A stretch of 53,935 nt of DNA from Carex sylvatica (GCA_964058845.1 CAXKVR010000616.1:1-53935), one strand, 5' to 3'. Shown: positions 1-12,651, counted from the stretch's first letter. A program made the numbers and translations. Notes: generated from the letters alone by a model not told the origin.

Positions 1-625
1 ATTACAGAAACATCATTGCTAGCAAATAAAACAGCTTGATAGGTTACGTATTTGTAGTTCATTCAAAACGGTACAAAAAAAAAGGAAATTATCCAACAGT
101 GTTTACATTAATCAATGCATTATCTAAGGACAAACATAAAATATGAAGTAAAATCTAACAACTTTTCTCAAGTTTATAAAGGTACCAATGTTCAGTCCTC
201 TCAAAACAATGTGATATTTTCAATTTTTAAGTTTCTCGCCAAGTCAACCAAATACAACCATAAAACATCCATCCAAAATTCCTTGTAAACACAATAGAGA
301 ACCAAAGACGGGCTTCCAATTCCCTAGATTCATCAAAAGAACATAGAGGTACTCAGCTAAGTTCTGTTTTGTGGGAGGAGGTGGGTTAAAAGCCTCAAAC
401 TCTCTTCCTGTTTATAATAACAAATCCCAGGACCAAGGGCCAGCTCTATTTTAATTTAAAAAACACACACAGACTCCCTGTACTGATTTTGTTAAAAAGT
501 AATGGTCAAAATTTGTTCAAGTAGTCCGGAATGAAACAAACTGAATTTAACATGTAACCGTCCAGATCAATATTAAGGTCGCCATTTTCACTAATTAAGA
601 TAGTAATGGATTAAGGGACACTTTC
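1..625. other. 3' flank of the bL36 gene, no gene seen
   Basis: AT-rich sequence downstream of the minus-strand bL36 gene. I looked here for a further bL36 exon, because relatives in other plants are longer, and found no convincing coding stretch or splice acceptor. It probably contains the 3' untranslated region. Confidence 0.5.
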
Positions 626-811
626 TTAATAAAATAAAAAGAACGAGGCAGTGCTGAAAGGTGCATACGAGGGAAAGGGACCGGCGAGGGTTGAGAAGCC
701 CTGGCGCTGCTTGTGCTTGGGGTTGGAGGTGCAGAGCACGTAGACGCGGCCACGCCGCTTCACTGTCCTGCAATACTCGCACAGCTTCTTAACCGACGAA
801 CGCACCTTCAT
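626..811 (-). CDS. Ribosomal protein bL36 family, probably mitochondrial
   Basis: Encodes a 61-residue protein whose first 38 residues are a complete bacterial-type bL36, the smallest protein of the large ribosomal subunit, which binds 23S-type rRNA through a zinc ribbon. The zinc ligands are visible as Cys11, Cys14, Cys27 and His33, inside a very basic sequence ([19 protein letters not shown]). Plant nuclear copies of this kind serve organelle ribosomes, usually the mitochondrion (family knowledge). The start ATG at 811 gives [11 protein letters not shown], the usual N-terminus. After GFST the sequence no longer resembles the roughly 100-residue plant homologues I recall; it becomes hydrophobic and stops after 23 more residues. 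Either this lineage has a short tail or a downstream exon was missed. The GC-rich coding stretch stands out from its AT-rich surroundings. Confidence 0.88.
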   Translation of the reverse strand: MKVRSSVKKLCEYCRTVKRRGRVYVLCTSNPKHKQRQGFSTLAGPFPSYAPFSTASFFLFY

Positions 812-917
812 TGTCTCTCTCTCTCCCTCGATCGCTCGACTCTCTTATTAGGTTTTTGACGGTCTGGCCATCAGGGTTTTTCTTTATTTTAAGGCCTGGC
901 TATCCGGGCAAAGTTCA

Positions 918-1095
918 ACGAATTCGTATTCTCTGAGATATCTCAAACTTTGCGTGACTTTATGAAACATCCCAACCGTTCAAATACGCTATGCACGAAT
1001 CTCAAAGCACACATACCCCTACATCATCCGAATAGGCACCGGACACGTCGGTCACGCAAAAGTTGAGATATCTCAGAGGATAGCACTCAAGTTCA
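918..1095. repeat. Small inverted-repeat (MITE-like) element
   Basis: An inverted pair reads TCTGAGATATCTCAA plus TTTGCGTGAC at about 932-958 and its complement at about 1051-1079, enclosing about 90 bases. Each arm itself contains the palindrome GAGATATCTC. It lies just upstream of the bL36 gene. No clear target duplication was found, so the superfamily is open. Confidence 0.55.
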
Positions 1096-1107
1096 ACCGG
1101 GAATTGG

Positions 1108-1332
1108 ACATTTGGACCGAATCCGTATCCTGCCAGGTACTTGACTCAAACAAATTACAAACGTACGGTCCAGATTAATCTCATCTGGGACAAAGTCAAT
1201 CCGGTACGTACAGAAGGTATAATAAGGGTCCGTTTTGAGATCGTACAAGTTAAGAGAACTAATCTGAACCGTCTGTTTGTAATTTGCTTGAGTAAGTACC
1301 TGGGGCGATCCGAATTCCATTGGACCGGACCG
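1108..1332. repeat. Foldback element beside the bL36 promoter
   Basis: The left arm begins near CAGGTACTTGACTCAAACAA and the right arm ends with its near complement, so the region can fold into a long hairpin with a loop of about 90 bases. The arms also share the ACGGTCCAGATTA-type inner segment. The right end runs into four tandem copies of GGACC at about 1321-1340. It is probably a miniature transposon; no clean target duplication was identified. Confidence 0.55.
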
Positions 1333-1339
1333 GACCGGA

Positions 1340-2872
1340 CCAATTAGATCGGCTCCGGATCGTCTACAGTCTATACTGTATAGATAATGTTCATCCAGTT
1401 GATATTGATTTTGACAACAAAGATATCTAACAATTAAGATAATTAATAAAATATTTATCAAAATCAAATTATTCATAATATTTTTTATCAAAATATATTT
1501 TATATCAAATTTAAACCAATTTAAAATAAATTAGTCATTTATCAAACAATTAAAAAATATATTACTTCGCTATAGTTGACATTAGGAGTTGTAGGCTTGT
1601 AACAGTTCATGAAGTGCTTTATTTTGCATATGAGTATATATGTGAGAAAAGTCATCAAGATTTGACAAGTGACAAAATAAATTCTCAAATTGCATCAAAT
1701 TAAATTTAAAAATTATTTAATGTAACAAACACATTTATGATTTTATATTTAAATTTCAAGATTTTTCATTTTTGTACGCCAATGATTATGATTTTATTTT
1801 TAAATTTCAAGATTAGTAATTGTCAATATCCAGTTCCTTCAACTAGACCTCAAATCCAAAACTACTACGTCCAAATTAGGTTTGCACAAAAAGTTCGTGG
1901 TTCGTGATTCGATTTGAAGAAAGTGCGTGATTAATTCGATTCAAAATTAATTTGTTCTGAAACAAATCAAACTAGTTCGGTTCAAATCTTATTCAAACTC
2001 AAATTGAGATAAGTTTGATTTGGTTCGATTCATTTGCAGCCCTAACATCATATGGATTTGTTCGTTATTTTATTAAATGTTTTCCCTTTCAAATTTAAAA
2101 TTGGGCATTTGTTAATTAAAATTCCATGCCCGTTGGTATTGTACCTAAAGTTGAGAAATGGGGCAATTTATTTTTAGGGACGAATTTTTTTTTTTTTTCT
2201 TGAAATTGACGACTTTATTCGAGGGGAAAAATATCTAGGCTGCCTAAATACAGTAGTTCAGTTAGCTTCTTTGTTCACTGCAACAACCAATCAAACAATT
2301 ATTGATACATGATTATTGACCAATTTTTTTTTTAATTACAATAAATTTGATATATAATCTACTCAAATTATAAAAAATATATGTACAGTTTATTATTATT
2401 ATTTTTATAATTATGTTATCGTTTGTCGTGATTGTTAAATAAGTTAAATTATTAATATATTCCTTACCGATACAAATACACCTACAGTAGGTAATCAATA
2501 CGTCACCTACACAAAAGTTTCATTTATCTGCCATATGCGACAACATCTTGAAACCCAATTATGAATTTATAAGTAATCTACTTTATGCAACAAGTGTTAT
2601 TGAAAAGCTATTGAGAGGCCTAATATAACTAGGTGCATACTATATCCCAAACCAAGATAACACAAAAAAATGCTAATGATTTAAACGAATAATTGTAATC
2701 ATAACTATTCATCTCAGATTTACCACTGAAATAGAACTCTGAAAAAACCAGTGAACAAGCACTGAGGTAAGAAGAAAAGGCAAATTACCTAAACATCCTT
2801 TAGCAAAATGGAAATCATTACTTCCAAAACCAGAACACCCAAATTTCACTTATTTACACTAGCCCTCAGTCG
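1340..2872. other. AT-rich intergenic region, no gene
   Basis: No reading frame with coding character was found. The stretch 1880-2045 is a degenerate run of GATTCGATTTG-like words that resembles an old miniature element but has no clean ends. The part near 2870 is probably the 3' untranslated region of the gene that ends at 2873. Confidence 0.4.
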
Positions 2873-5800
2873 TCACTCCATGGTTAAATTCGGTAACCTA
2901 GATAAAATAGGACGGCTTAGATCCCCATGAATCTCTGACAGCTGTGCGCCTATGATGTCTTTCTCTCGTATCTCTCGCAATTCTCTAGATTGGGACTCCA
3001 TTTCTTCTACCGAAGCCAAACTTGGTGCAACCCAAACCTCTTCACTTGAGTTTGCTTTGGAAGCTGAAGAGAATTCTTTCAGATCTGTCTTATTGTTAGC
3101 TGGAAAAAAAAAAACAGAAAATTAATTCAAATTTAGACTTCTCCATTTGGCAAATAATTACTTGCTTGGAATTACTTGGCAGCCTCTGACAAGATTCTAA
3201 AAAAATAAAAAAATTACTTGCTTGGAATATTTTACTGCCATTTGCAACTGAAATGCATGTTTTCGTATTAGCAACCAAAACCCCATTGTGAGCTATTTAC
3301 GCATGATGCCAGACTGTTAGATACAAGTTAATGAAAAAGTATAGTTTTGAGTGTTGCTGATATTTCAACTATGCCCAATATTGGTCATATTGCAAGTTCA
3401 AATTTTGAGTTACCTTAGTGAGCACCAACATTATTTTCAGGTAATGGAAGCATTAGATTTTCTTAATCCTTTGTGACCTTACCCCAATCTATAAGCAGGG
3501 GCGGAACCAGGATTTGAATTTAAGGGGGGCCAAACCGCCGAAAGATGAAAAAACAACCGCATGGAGGTGCCAATCGGTATGCATATGTAAAAAACCATAT
3601 GAAAATAACCACCCCAATAAGCAACTTCCGATAAGTTGGGGGGTGCCTAGCCCCCTTTTGCTTGTACCTAGTTCCGCCCCTGTCTATAAGGATGCCCTTT
3701 CTCTCTTAAACCCAAAAGGGAGCAACAACCAAGTAAAGAAATGTAGGTGCACAGGTTGATGGTTTAATCTGGTATTCTAGGTAATTAAGTACACATGAAA
3801 AATTCCTCAATAAATCGATTCTTTTATTTTATAACAGTACAAGGGCCGCCTAATCCTCAACAAATTGATACTTCCAATCAACAAAACCTCAGGTAAACAA
3901 AAAACAAACAGCAAATGTTACCGGTCTGCCTGCTTTTTTTTTTTTAAAAAGCCATAAGAATTTATACAAAATATGAATTAAGTTTACTAAGCTGACACCA
4001 GGACGTCGACCAATATGATGCATGGTCAATATATACAAATATAATACTTTAATTCACAAAAAACTTGCCCAAATCAATAATCTTGGCAGGGAAAAGACCA
4101 CCACTAATGATGTTACAGGTCAGGTTCGAACAAAAGGAGTTGAACTTACCTTCAAACAGGGAGTCGTCAAGCTTCTCATGTGCTGAAGGGCTGGAATCAT
4201 ACACCGGTTCTGCCGCACGTACCCCACTATGCTCCTCGTCTTTACCAAAAGATTCAAAATCTTAAATTTCTCAAGCGTCATGAGATGAGTAGCATAATAA
4301 GAATGTGAGGTAGCAAACTCAACCCTTTGATCACATTACTATTTTGGTCCTTATTGCTGAAATTACTAATTTTATAAGCCAGGCCTTCTATTTTGGTCCT
4401 TGATCAACATTACCAATACTTCCTCTTTCTTTTGGTACTGACTTTAAACTTGTAACATATTAATACCAGACCAACAGTTTCACACATGATTTACCCATGA
4501 TACTCCCACCATTTTATTATTGATAGTTTGCTTCAATTGGAAATTTTTAGTCGAATATGATGAACTAGGAGTAGAACTAGAGTATTCTTAAGTTCATCAA
4601 GTTGCTCCTCGATGAGGTTAATTCCAAAACCAATCGGATTGGCTTCAAATGACGAATCCAAATTGATGAAATTGATTTACTTCAGGAGTAATGCGTTTAC
4701 ATGCAAAATTTATAAATTTTTGAATTAATTTAGTATAAAGTCAAGCAGTCAAAAATAGTGGTTTATAAGTTAAGATGCATTCATTTTTCATCATTGTTTG
4801 ACCGCTTGACTTTATACTAAATTAATTCAAAAATTTACAAATCTTGCTTGTAGTCACATCACCCATGAAGTAGATCGGTTTCAACGGTTGGGATTCATCT
4901 TTTGAAGCCAATCCAATAAATTTTAGAGTGGTGAGCTTATGAACACCATAGTTCTACTCAATAAACTACATTATTCATATATAATATTGATGGTTACATA
5001 TCCCAGCACTATCACCTCAAAGGATGAAGTCATATGGTATGTTCCTGTATGCACAAAGAATTGGTATAAAGAAGAAACTGAAAAAAATAACAAATCAAAT
5101 CATAATGCCTGTGATCAAAGTCATGCTTACCTAGATGTTCAGGTTTAGATACCGTCTCATGATCACTCTCCACATCTGAAGCTGATGAAACAGAATCAAT
5201 TGTTTCTGCATTATACCCCTCCATGATCTGACTGCTCTCTTCAGTCATGCTGCTACCATTACTGTGCTTGTTTTCTGATGATTCATTTAATTCCTCATCA
5301 GTTGATTCTTCTTCAATCTCCTTCAGTTCTCCATCTCTTTCTGACTTGTCAGATGAAGATGACTCACTAACCGCATCATGTGCAATGCTACTTTCTCTCA
5401 CTTCACTTGACTCATCATGCACGTCACTTCTCTCACTAGTTTCTCTCTTTGTATCACTTTCAGTACCATCCAATCCCTCTGGTATAAAAAATGGCTTAAA
5501 CCTAGAAGCCCTCTCTGGCCTCATTTCTCCCATGAAAACAACTGGTGCACCTAGAGTAAAACTTTCATGCCTCCTATACAATGCATTCCTTTTAAAATCT
5601 TGGTTCATAACGCTAGTAATACTACTAGTACCAGTGCTAGCACCAGCATGGGTATTGCTTTTATCAGTGTTACTAGAAATGTTAGTGTTGTCGTGAGCAA
5701 GGTTGGGGCCATTCTCCACTGATTGCTCAAAGATGATGTCAAAAGGGTTGCGGGTAGTAGGAAGAAGTACTGATGGGGCCGACCCAGGCACTTCTTCCTC

Positions 5801-6499
5801 ATATGGCAAGTCAAATGGGTTCATTCTAGGTGCAATAACAGGTTGGATCTGAAGCTGGCTTGAATCCATGCCTTCTAAATCGATCAAGTCTCTTTCTAGA
5901 AGCTTTCTGACAGCCTTTCGTCTTGCTATTACGTGTTCGAGTCGGGTGTTTCTCTCTATCTCTGACGAGCCAACACTCATCACATTTTTCTGATCATCCG
6001 CCGTCCATGCAACTACCTTTCGAGCCTTTTCAGCTTCTTCTTCTTTCTCAGTTTCCTCCCCTACACTTGCATTATCAGAATTGAGCTCAAGTTCAGATTC
6101 TGAGACATCTTTGGATTCAAGACCTGACTGACCCAGGTCAGTTTCAAGAAGCGGGTGGATCTCATCAAGGGTTGGGATGATTCCTGATTCCGAGGCAGAG
6201 TCATCAGACTTGCAGGATTCAGATTCGCTCAATGTATTGTGTTCCCTAACCCGCACTATTAATCGAGCTCTTGTTCTGTTAAATTGTCTTGCTGCATGTC
6301 GGTTTTCACCTATGTTAGGTTCATCACCGTAAGCAAGAACAATCACAAGTAGGATTGTAGTGAACAAAATTGTAACGGAGGAAGCAAGCAGAAGGTTAAA
6401 TACAGATGGGAGATAATTATAAATCAGTATAAGGGAGAAAATTGTAAATAGGAGAAAAGGATGATGAAATGCTGATCGAACAATGCTGCGAATTTTCAT
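2873..6499 (-). CDS. Plant membrane-anchored acidic protein of unknown function (At5g17910-like family)
   Basis: Three coding exons on the minus strand (6499-5131, 4260-4150, 3099-2873) join in phase to give 568 residues. Residues 14-27 and 31-57 are hydrophobic and look like two membrane segments, followed by YGDEPNIG; the rest is soluble, acidic and Ser/Glu-rich. Family hallmarks recalled from Arabidopsis homologues are present in order: EIERNTRLEHVIARRKA, MNPFDLPYEE, PGSAPSVLLP, a second NPFD, YRRHESFTLG, EPVYDSSPSA in exon 2, and a C-terminal SRELREIREKD helix. No catalytic domain is visible, so the function is unknown; it is probably an integral membrane protein with a large cytosolic tail. 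Both introns carry miniature transposons. It is shorter than the longest Arabidopsis relatives (over 1,000 residues). The ATG at 6499 is chosen because it directly precedes the conserved hydrophobic N-terminus. Confidence 0.85.
3496..3682. mobile_element. hAT-type MITE with 8-bp target duplication
   Basis: This 187-bp element starts CAGGGGCGGAACC and ends in the complementary GTTCCGCCCCTG (12-bp perfect terminal repeat). It is flanked by a perfect 8-bp direct repeat TCTATAAG at 3488-3495 and 3683-3690. A CAGGG terminus and an 8-bp duplication are the signature of the hAT superfamily (family knowledge). It has no transposase and is non-autonomous. It sits in the last intron of the acidic membrane protein gene. 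The perfect duplication suggests a fairly recent insertion. Confidence 0.9.
4569..4959. mobile_element. Foldback MITE, Mutator-like family (copy in intron 1)
   Basis: A 391-bp near-palindrome starting GAGTAGAACTAGAGTATTC and ending TAGTTCTACTC. Nearly the whole element pairs with itself, with a loop near 4760-4780. The flanking 10-mers GATGAACTAG and AATAAACTAC agree at 7 of 10 positions and could be a decayed target duplication. The sequence is clearly related to the elements at 12652, 18664, 31597 and, internally, 33272 in this window. It lies within the first coding intron of the acidic membrane protein gene. Confidence 0.8.
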
Positions 6500-7020
6500 C
6501 CTGGTAATCTCACCTCTTGATATTTACATCCCAGCATCTGAAATATAAAGAAAAACAAAAATAAGGAACACTTGACAAAAAAGCATCTAATCGATTAGCT
6601 AAAAACTAGTTAGTACCATCCCTTAATTTTTGGAAGTTAAAAAGGAAAACGTGGAATCATCATGTTAAAACATTCAAATAACTTCCCTGTAATAGCCATA
6701 ATCCAAGCACAATGATTGAATTGCTCCTTCAAAATAGAACACATAAATATCAAACTATAGCAAAACTGAAAATTAGGGTAAGATCTTACACTTAAAATCT
6801 AGCTTCTCGTACAAACTATCTGCAATTCCATTTGCACTTAAACCAAATTCGCCACGTAACGAGGTTTTCTATATGGAGCGTTCTTTACTTCTTACGCTTT
6901 CTGTCGCTTACGACATACCTCGTCGCAACTCAGAGAACGAGAACGAAGCTGAATACCGAGAGAAGATCCGAACCGTTGATCATGATCACAGCTCGGACTT
7001 GGAATTTCTGCATTTGATTT
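6500..7020 (-). promoter_or_regulatory. 5' leader with intron and a 13-codon upstream ORF
   Basis: On the minus strand a leader intron is supported by donor GTAAGAT (from 6789) and acceptor TTTCAG (ending 6538). The exon after it begins with ATG at 6537 and reads MLGCKYQEVRLPG, then stops at a TGA that overlaps the main ATG in the form ATGA. This arrangement suggests translational attenuation or re-initiation, but it depends on the inferred splice site. The promoter should lie beyond about 7000; no confident TATA box was assigned. Confidence 0.5.
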
Positions 7021-9845
7021 GAGGTACTCTTTTGTTAGGGATTATTGCCTCCGGCTTCCGCTCTCAACAAATAATTAAATAAATAAATAAGAAAATAACA
7101 GGAAAAAAAAAAGTAATAGATCAGAGTGATGGAATATAATGATGCTTGAAAATTGTTGAAAACAGCATATTTACAATTCAAAATTTGTTTAAATCGACGG
7201 AAAACACATAATTCGAATTTCAAATCTTTCGGTATGTATTAAAAATTACTGCCTAATTACCCTCATTTCGCCTTCCAAAAAAGATATCTCTGATACGTTT
7301 CTTTATCAGCAAATTTATTTAACAATGATTTTAATTCCATATTGTAAATGTAGGTAATTATCTCCACAATAGAATTTAATTGATATCGGCTGACAGGCAT
7401 AAAAGAAAATTGAACAAATAAATTTTGTTAGTTTAAATCTTGAAAAGAAAATCGTAATTTTGGATCCCGTTTGGATAGAAATACCTTCAGAATAAAAAAA
7501 ATGAACCTAGAAAATGGATAATAAAAATGAACTTACGTCTAGATTTTCTTGCGAATCTCAAAATTGAATCTTATTATTTATTTTTTTTCAATTTCTTTTG
7601 TTTTGTTTGATATTTCGCTGAAGAAGATAAATCAAAGTTTTAGGCCGGAGAAACCAATATGAGGCTAAAAATAGTAATTCAGCTATTCTTCGTTTATCAG
7701 ATAAACTGAATATATCATGCGACTGCTAATTAATTAAGCCGGATTTCCTGAAAACGGTTGAGACAATGTAATGCTAACCCATCTAAACATTTTCCTGGGT
7801 GGAGTTCCGAAATTTTTTCACTGAGATGTAAGTTAAAAAAAAATACAATTTTATCAAATACTGTACTGAATCGAAGAACAGGATCTCTGACAAAATTATA
7901 TAAGTGAAGCTAAGAAATTTCAAATTATGAAATGGGATTAGGTTTATCGTCGGACCTTCAAAAAGAATTGGTAGGTGAATTGCATTGTGGATGTGTGTCT
8001 TGAAACAGATATAAATGTAATGCTATGATTTTAAGTTATAATTCATAAATATTTAACAAGCGGAATTAAAAAGAAAATAGGTAGTTATTACGTTGTGTTG
8101 AAAATTTAATAAACCAACCATATAGAATTAATAAATTTACTTAGAAATAAAAAAAATTATATAGTGATTTGAAGAATTTGTTCTTCGAAATCATCCAAGT
8201 ATTTTATAAGGCTTTTATCGAAGTCCATTCATTGTAAAAACTCAAATGTATATCTATAAATACACAAATAGTACCTTCAGATAAATATTTGCTATGTGAT
8301 ACAGACATACTGTCTACTTGTGACGATGTCATCTCAAGATTGTAACAACAACTGGTATTTATTTTAGTGGCAAAGACACATATCCTTTAACGTAGAAGTT
8401 CATGAATTTGAAATTTGAATTAAAAAATATTTTATTATAATAATAAAAGTTTAAAAAAATGTTAGATTATATTATTAAACATTGAGCATATATGTAATAT
8501 AATTATGAATTGTATATTGTCATGAATAATTGTCCTACTAAAGTGATCTATATAGATTAAGAATATTTGACAATCTATGTATTCATTAGAGCGTGACCTA
8601 TGAATATGTAGACTTGTCCGAATAAATTTTAAATTATTGATGGGCTAATTGTAAAATTTGCAATTAAGGATAATCACCTTCTGAAATATATGGAGTAGAT
8701 CATATGATTTTTAGAGAGTTGTGCGGGTCGCAGGAGGATTCATGTAGAAAATTACCAATTGAGCCAGTTGAATTCCAAAGAGTTGTGCGGACTACAAAAC
8801 TCCATGGAGGTTTTAAGTATGCTGATTATCATGTGACTGGATGGTCTTGCGGGCCGTATGGGCGTCGTAAGAATTATGTTTTCATATTTAAACGAATTGG
8901 TTCTCAAGACACAAGACAATTTAACACACAGAAACTGAAAAATGACAATAGAGAATATAGATTTGTGGTCTTTTCTTTTTTCTCCACCATATAAGAAAAT
9001 AAAGGAGAAATTCAAAAGGAAATTAGAGAGGATTTCTCAAGGAAAAAGTTTTGAAGCTTTGAAAGACCTATTCTCACGACTACATAGCAAGAAGGATTTC
9101 TTGCCATTAGAGACAAGTCTCGCATTCACGGAGACGGTGATTGTTATATTCCGAAATTTTAAAACGTGATTAATTTGCTAAAATGATCTTTATCCTAAAT
9201 AAAATTTCTTGACTAAATTAATGATCGATCAAATGTTCTGATTTTTCAAAATATAAACGAACCACAAATTATGTATATTCGAATAATAGGAGTTAAAGGT
9301 AAAACAATTTAAAGCTATAAACTAAAAATTTCGAGATATAAATAACTTATGAAACTATGTAATTAACATGAGAACTTGGAAATAACGTAAATTAATTCGT
9401 GTAAAGAAATAAATAAATAGATTTGAAATTAGTAGCATAAATATACAAATTTGCTTACGAATAATTTTATATATAAGCTACACATTTTATTTTAGGAATT
9501 AGGAAGATTGATTTGATTTGATAATTATGTGTATATATATTTATATATACTAATTGATATTGAAGTATTCGGATTCAAAAAAATCGAATTATAAATACTT
9601 GAAGGTCTCGTACGAAATTATGATAAATTTTACGAAGATTTGAATTGAAACTTTGCAACCGTAATGAATTTTAATTGAATTGAAAATCAAATTGAATTTC
9701 AGAATTTGTTTTAACCATTTGATTATGATCCAGCACGAATTTCAGCACCATCTCAACCACTCCTTATTATTCAAATTGAAAATTTAAAAAGTTAACTCCT
9801 TTTTATAAAAGGGTTCGGGTCCGCCCTTTAGAAATTCACACCCTC
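7021..9845. other. AT-rich intergenic region, no recognised gene
   Basis: Long spacer with no coding signal that I can support. The segment 8650-9170 is somewhat less AT-rich and carries two overlapping open frames (8704-8994 and 8942-9169). Neither shows a recognisable domain or clean gene boundaries. It could be a remnant of an LTR or leader of an old retrotransposon. Confidence 0.35.
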
Positions 9846-10080
9846 TGGGCCTGTTCAGCAACGCTAGAATAGTGGAATTGAATGGAATTTAACCTCTATT
9901 CCTGCCGAACAGACAAAAAATGAGTTGGAATAGAAGAGGTGGAATAGAGTCTTTTTTCCCTTTTCTCAATTCCAAGAAGGAGATGGAATAGAGAATAGAG
10001 ATGGAAAAGTGATGGAAATTCTCATTTTTATCCCTCTACTTAGCTAACATGGCAACTTCATATCATTTAATATTCTCCCA
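9846..10080. mobile_element. Possible MITE half
   Basis: Begins with GGGCCTGTTCAGCAACGCTA followed by repeated GGAATAGA/TGGAATTGAATGG words. This start resembles the GGGCCTGTT-type ends of plant miniature DNA transposons. No matching right end was found, so it is probably truncated, possibly by the sequence beginning near 10090. Confidence 0.3.
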
Positions 10081-10119
10081 TCTCTCTTGTTTGGGCACGA
10101 TTCCAGAGAAAAAAAAAAT

Positions 10120-10283
10120 TTCTCTATTTACTCCAATCAATATTTTCGACGATCCGCCGAGAGATTCATTGGTGAGGGCTGAGTAGGGCCGATGAATCAA
10201 TAAATATTTACTCCAATCAATATTTACTCCAATCAATATATTACGTGCATACGCATGCATTGGTGAGGGCTGAGTAGGGCCGA
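10120..10283. repeat. Local duplication of two short modules
   Basis: The module TTTACTCCAATCAATAT occurs at about 10127, 10206 and 10222. The module GGTGAGGGCTGAGTAGGGCC occurs at 10171 and again at 10262. The layout is that of a small tandem or nested duplication at the left edge of the LTR-like remnant. Confidence 0.6.
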
Positions 10284-11605
10284 GTGACTTCGTTCTATCT
10301 CGGTGTCACTTGGCATAAGACGGCCCGACAGCCACTGAGCTGAGTATCACTTGATTCTCATATGGCCTTAGGATTTATATTATATGTATAAACTTTGATT
10401 ATGTATTATTTTCTATCATTTTACTATTTGACGTGAGTAGTTCCGATCTCGAATTCTGTGGCACGGTACGATTCGGAAATTTATTCATTCCCTACATTAT
10501 GAGCTATTTTGCCTAGAAACGAAAGTTCCCAAGGCCCAATACGGACCTTGAGGAATGAAGTGCAAGTGCATAAGGTCGACGAGCCTTGATGCACGGGGGT
10601 CGACGAGCCCCCTGGTCCTATTGGTATGGCCGGACGGTAGAGTTCTCTCCTGCTCATGAGGGAAGAGATTAATAATTTTACGACTTGCATTGTATGATTT
10701 CTCCTATTTTATATGTTTGGGTGATGAATCGTTAGGCGAGATGATACACCGAATTTAGATATAACTATCGGCTAGTGTGATAGTACTTGTGGGTAATGCT
10801 CGATGTCATTAGGCAACGTGTATCATTGTCCCCTGATCACAGTCCTTGGATTATATTATTCGGATCTTCGGATCCTATTGGCACGGTACAGGGTGATATT
10901 TAATTCGTACTATTATTACTATTATTCTATTTTGGGGCACACAGTGTGAGGAGTACTGCATTCCGACTTGATTTTTATCCGATATTATACTTTGATTTTA
11001 TTTTGGGTTATTCCGCATGTTGGCATAATAGAAAAATTGCATCATGGCATCATTTAAAAGTATTATAAATTTTATTAGATATTAATATAGGTTCACACAT
11101 ATGCATATTTTAAAGTTTATTCATTTTATAATTAAAAGTGCTTTGACCGTAGAGGATCCCTGAGAGGATAATTCTGGGTCACATACTGGGCGATTAGTCG
11201 TTCACCCACAAGTTGTTTTGTGGGTTTTAGGTACATCATCTGGTGGTCCACAGCAGGAGATGCCAGGAGCTGTCTCCGATGGCCACGCCGGTTGATTTAG
11301 TTTTATGTTAGGATTTTTGATTAAAATCACGAGTGTCCGTATTTTTGTATTATATACGGATCTTGATAGATCATGTATCTCCTTTCTTTAGTGGATGTTA
11401 CATTTGGATCCGAGACGAATCATACTGTATGGCTTGTATGTTTATATTTATTTATTGTTTATGTGACTGATACTTATACTTATTTTATGCTTCCTCTGCT
11501 CTTTGATTATATTATTGTTTTAGTCTTGCGTACTTAATAATTAATTAAGTACGAGACGAGGTTGATCGCACCTTAAATCCAGTATTTCTGGTTTGGAGTG
11601 TGACA
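10284..11605. mobile_element. LTR-retrotransposon remnant (probable truncated solo LTR)
   Basis: About 1.3 kb of lower-AT, non-coding sequence ending in TTTGGAGTGTGACA, a right-end form typical of plant Ty3/Gypsy long terminal repeats, whose ends are TG...CA with GTGTGACA. A matching TGTCACACTC-type left end was not found, so the left end seems truncated or rearranged. No gag or pol coding sequence adjoins it. Direction and superfamily are inferred from the terminus only. Confidence 0.45.
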
Positions 11606-12651
11606 GTGATCTTTCAAGAGATCGACTTATTTCATGGTATTAAGTTCCAGACTTCAATTATTTAAGTTTTGAGTTGAATTTAGTATAAGATGGTCCTTAA
11701 TCCTAAAATGGAAAATTATTTCTTCTTCTTCAGAGTGTTTCAGAGTGTAAGTGAGTGTAAGTGTTTGATTTCAGATGTAATTATTTGACGACTTTCCAAC
11801 AAAAAGTGCTGAATAGCTTAACCCTTAACTCTCTCATTCAAAAAAAAAAAAAAAAAAAAAAATTGATTGTAATAATAGTTCAATGAATATATTTTTTTAA
11901 AACTATGTATAATAAATTCTTTACTCTTATGAGTTTTACTTTCCGACGTGATTGAAAAATTTAATATATTTTTTTCTTTATGTTAGAACGTGGCAATCCT
12001 TACCAGTTACCATGCTTATGTAGTGTTTTCAAGAAACGGATCAAACAACAATCAAGCATAACAATAGTGTAGCATGCCCCAGTGGTCCTTATTTGACAGA
12101 GCAAATTAATATATTCATATATGAAAAAAAAAAAAAATCCTGATTCAATTCAGACTTGATTTATTGCATATATAAAATAAATTGTATTTACTACAAACAT
12201 TAGGATTTATATATGGTCAGTCCGACAATTAATTGAACAGAATAAACGTTCTAAGAAAATATTGTCATAATTGGTTTAGAATTAATTTTGACAAAATGAA
12301 CTAAATATTTAAAAAAAATCGTAACTCATGAAACTTGATCAAAACTTATAAGATAATACCGTGCAGACAAATGTAAAATAATTGTAAAAAAAGATTTGTT
12401 GTTGGACATACAGAACGGTTCCATACAAAATTATATGTTATTTGAATATTATTTGATGAAAAATGAATATATCGAAACCCAATTTATCTAGCAACGTTGG
12501 CGACGAAGTCAAAATTCATCAAAAGTACAACTGCAATTTTATTTTTTATAATTTATATAAATTGTATATCTAATTTATATAAATAAAAAAAAAAAACTAA
12601 ACCTATCTAGTGAATGAAATAATACCATAAAATATATTGAACTTGGATTAC
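11606..12651. other. AT-rich spacer, no gene
   Basis: Contains a poly-A tract at about 11840-11862 and other A/T runs, with no coding stretch and no clear element boundaries. Confidence 0.4.

Noticed and set aside
1093..1491. 132-codon minus-strand frame
   Set aside because: It runs through the foldback element and the AT spacer and has no recognisable domain.
5247..5696. 149-codon open frame on the plus strand
   Set aside because: It is antisense to the large first coding exon of the acidic membrane protein gene and reflects its Ser/Glu-rich codons.
8704..9169. Two overlapping plus-strand frames
   Set aside because: No domain, start context or splice structure supports a gene; it may be retrotransposon debris.
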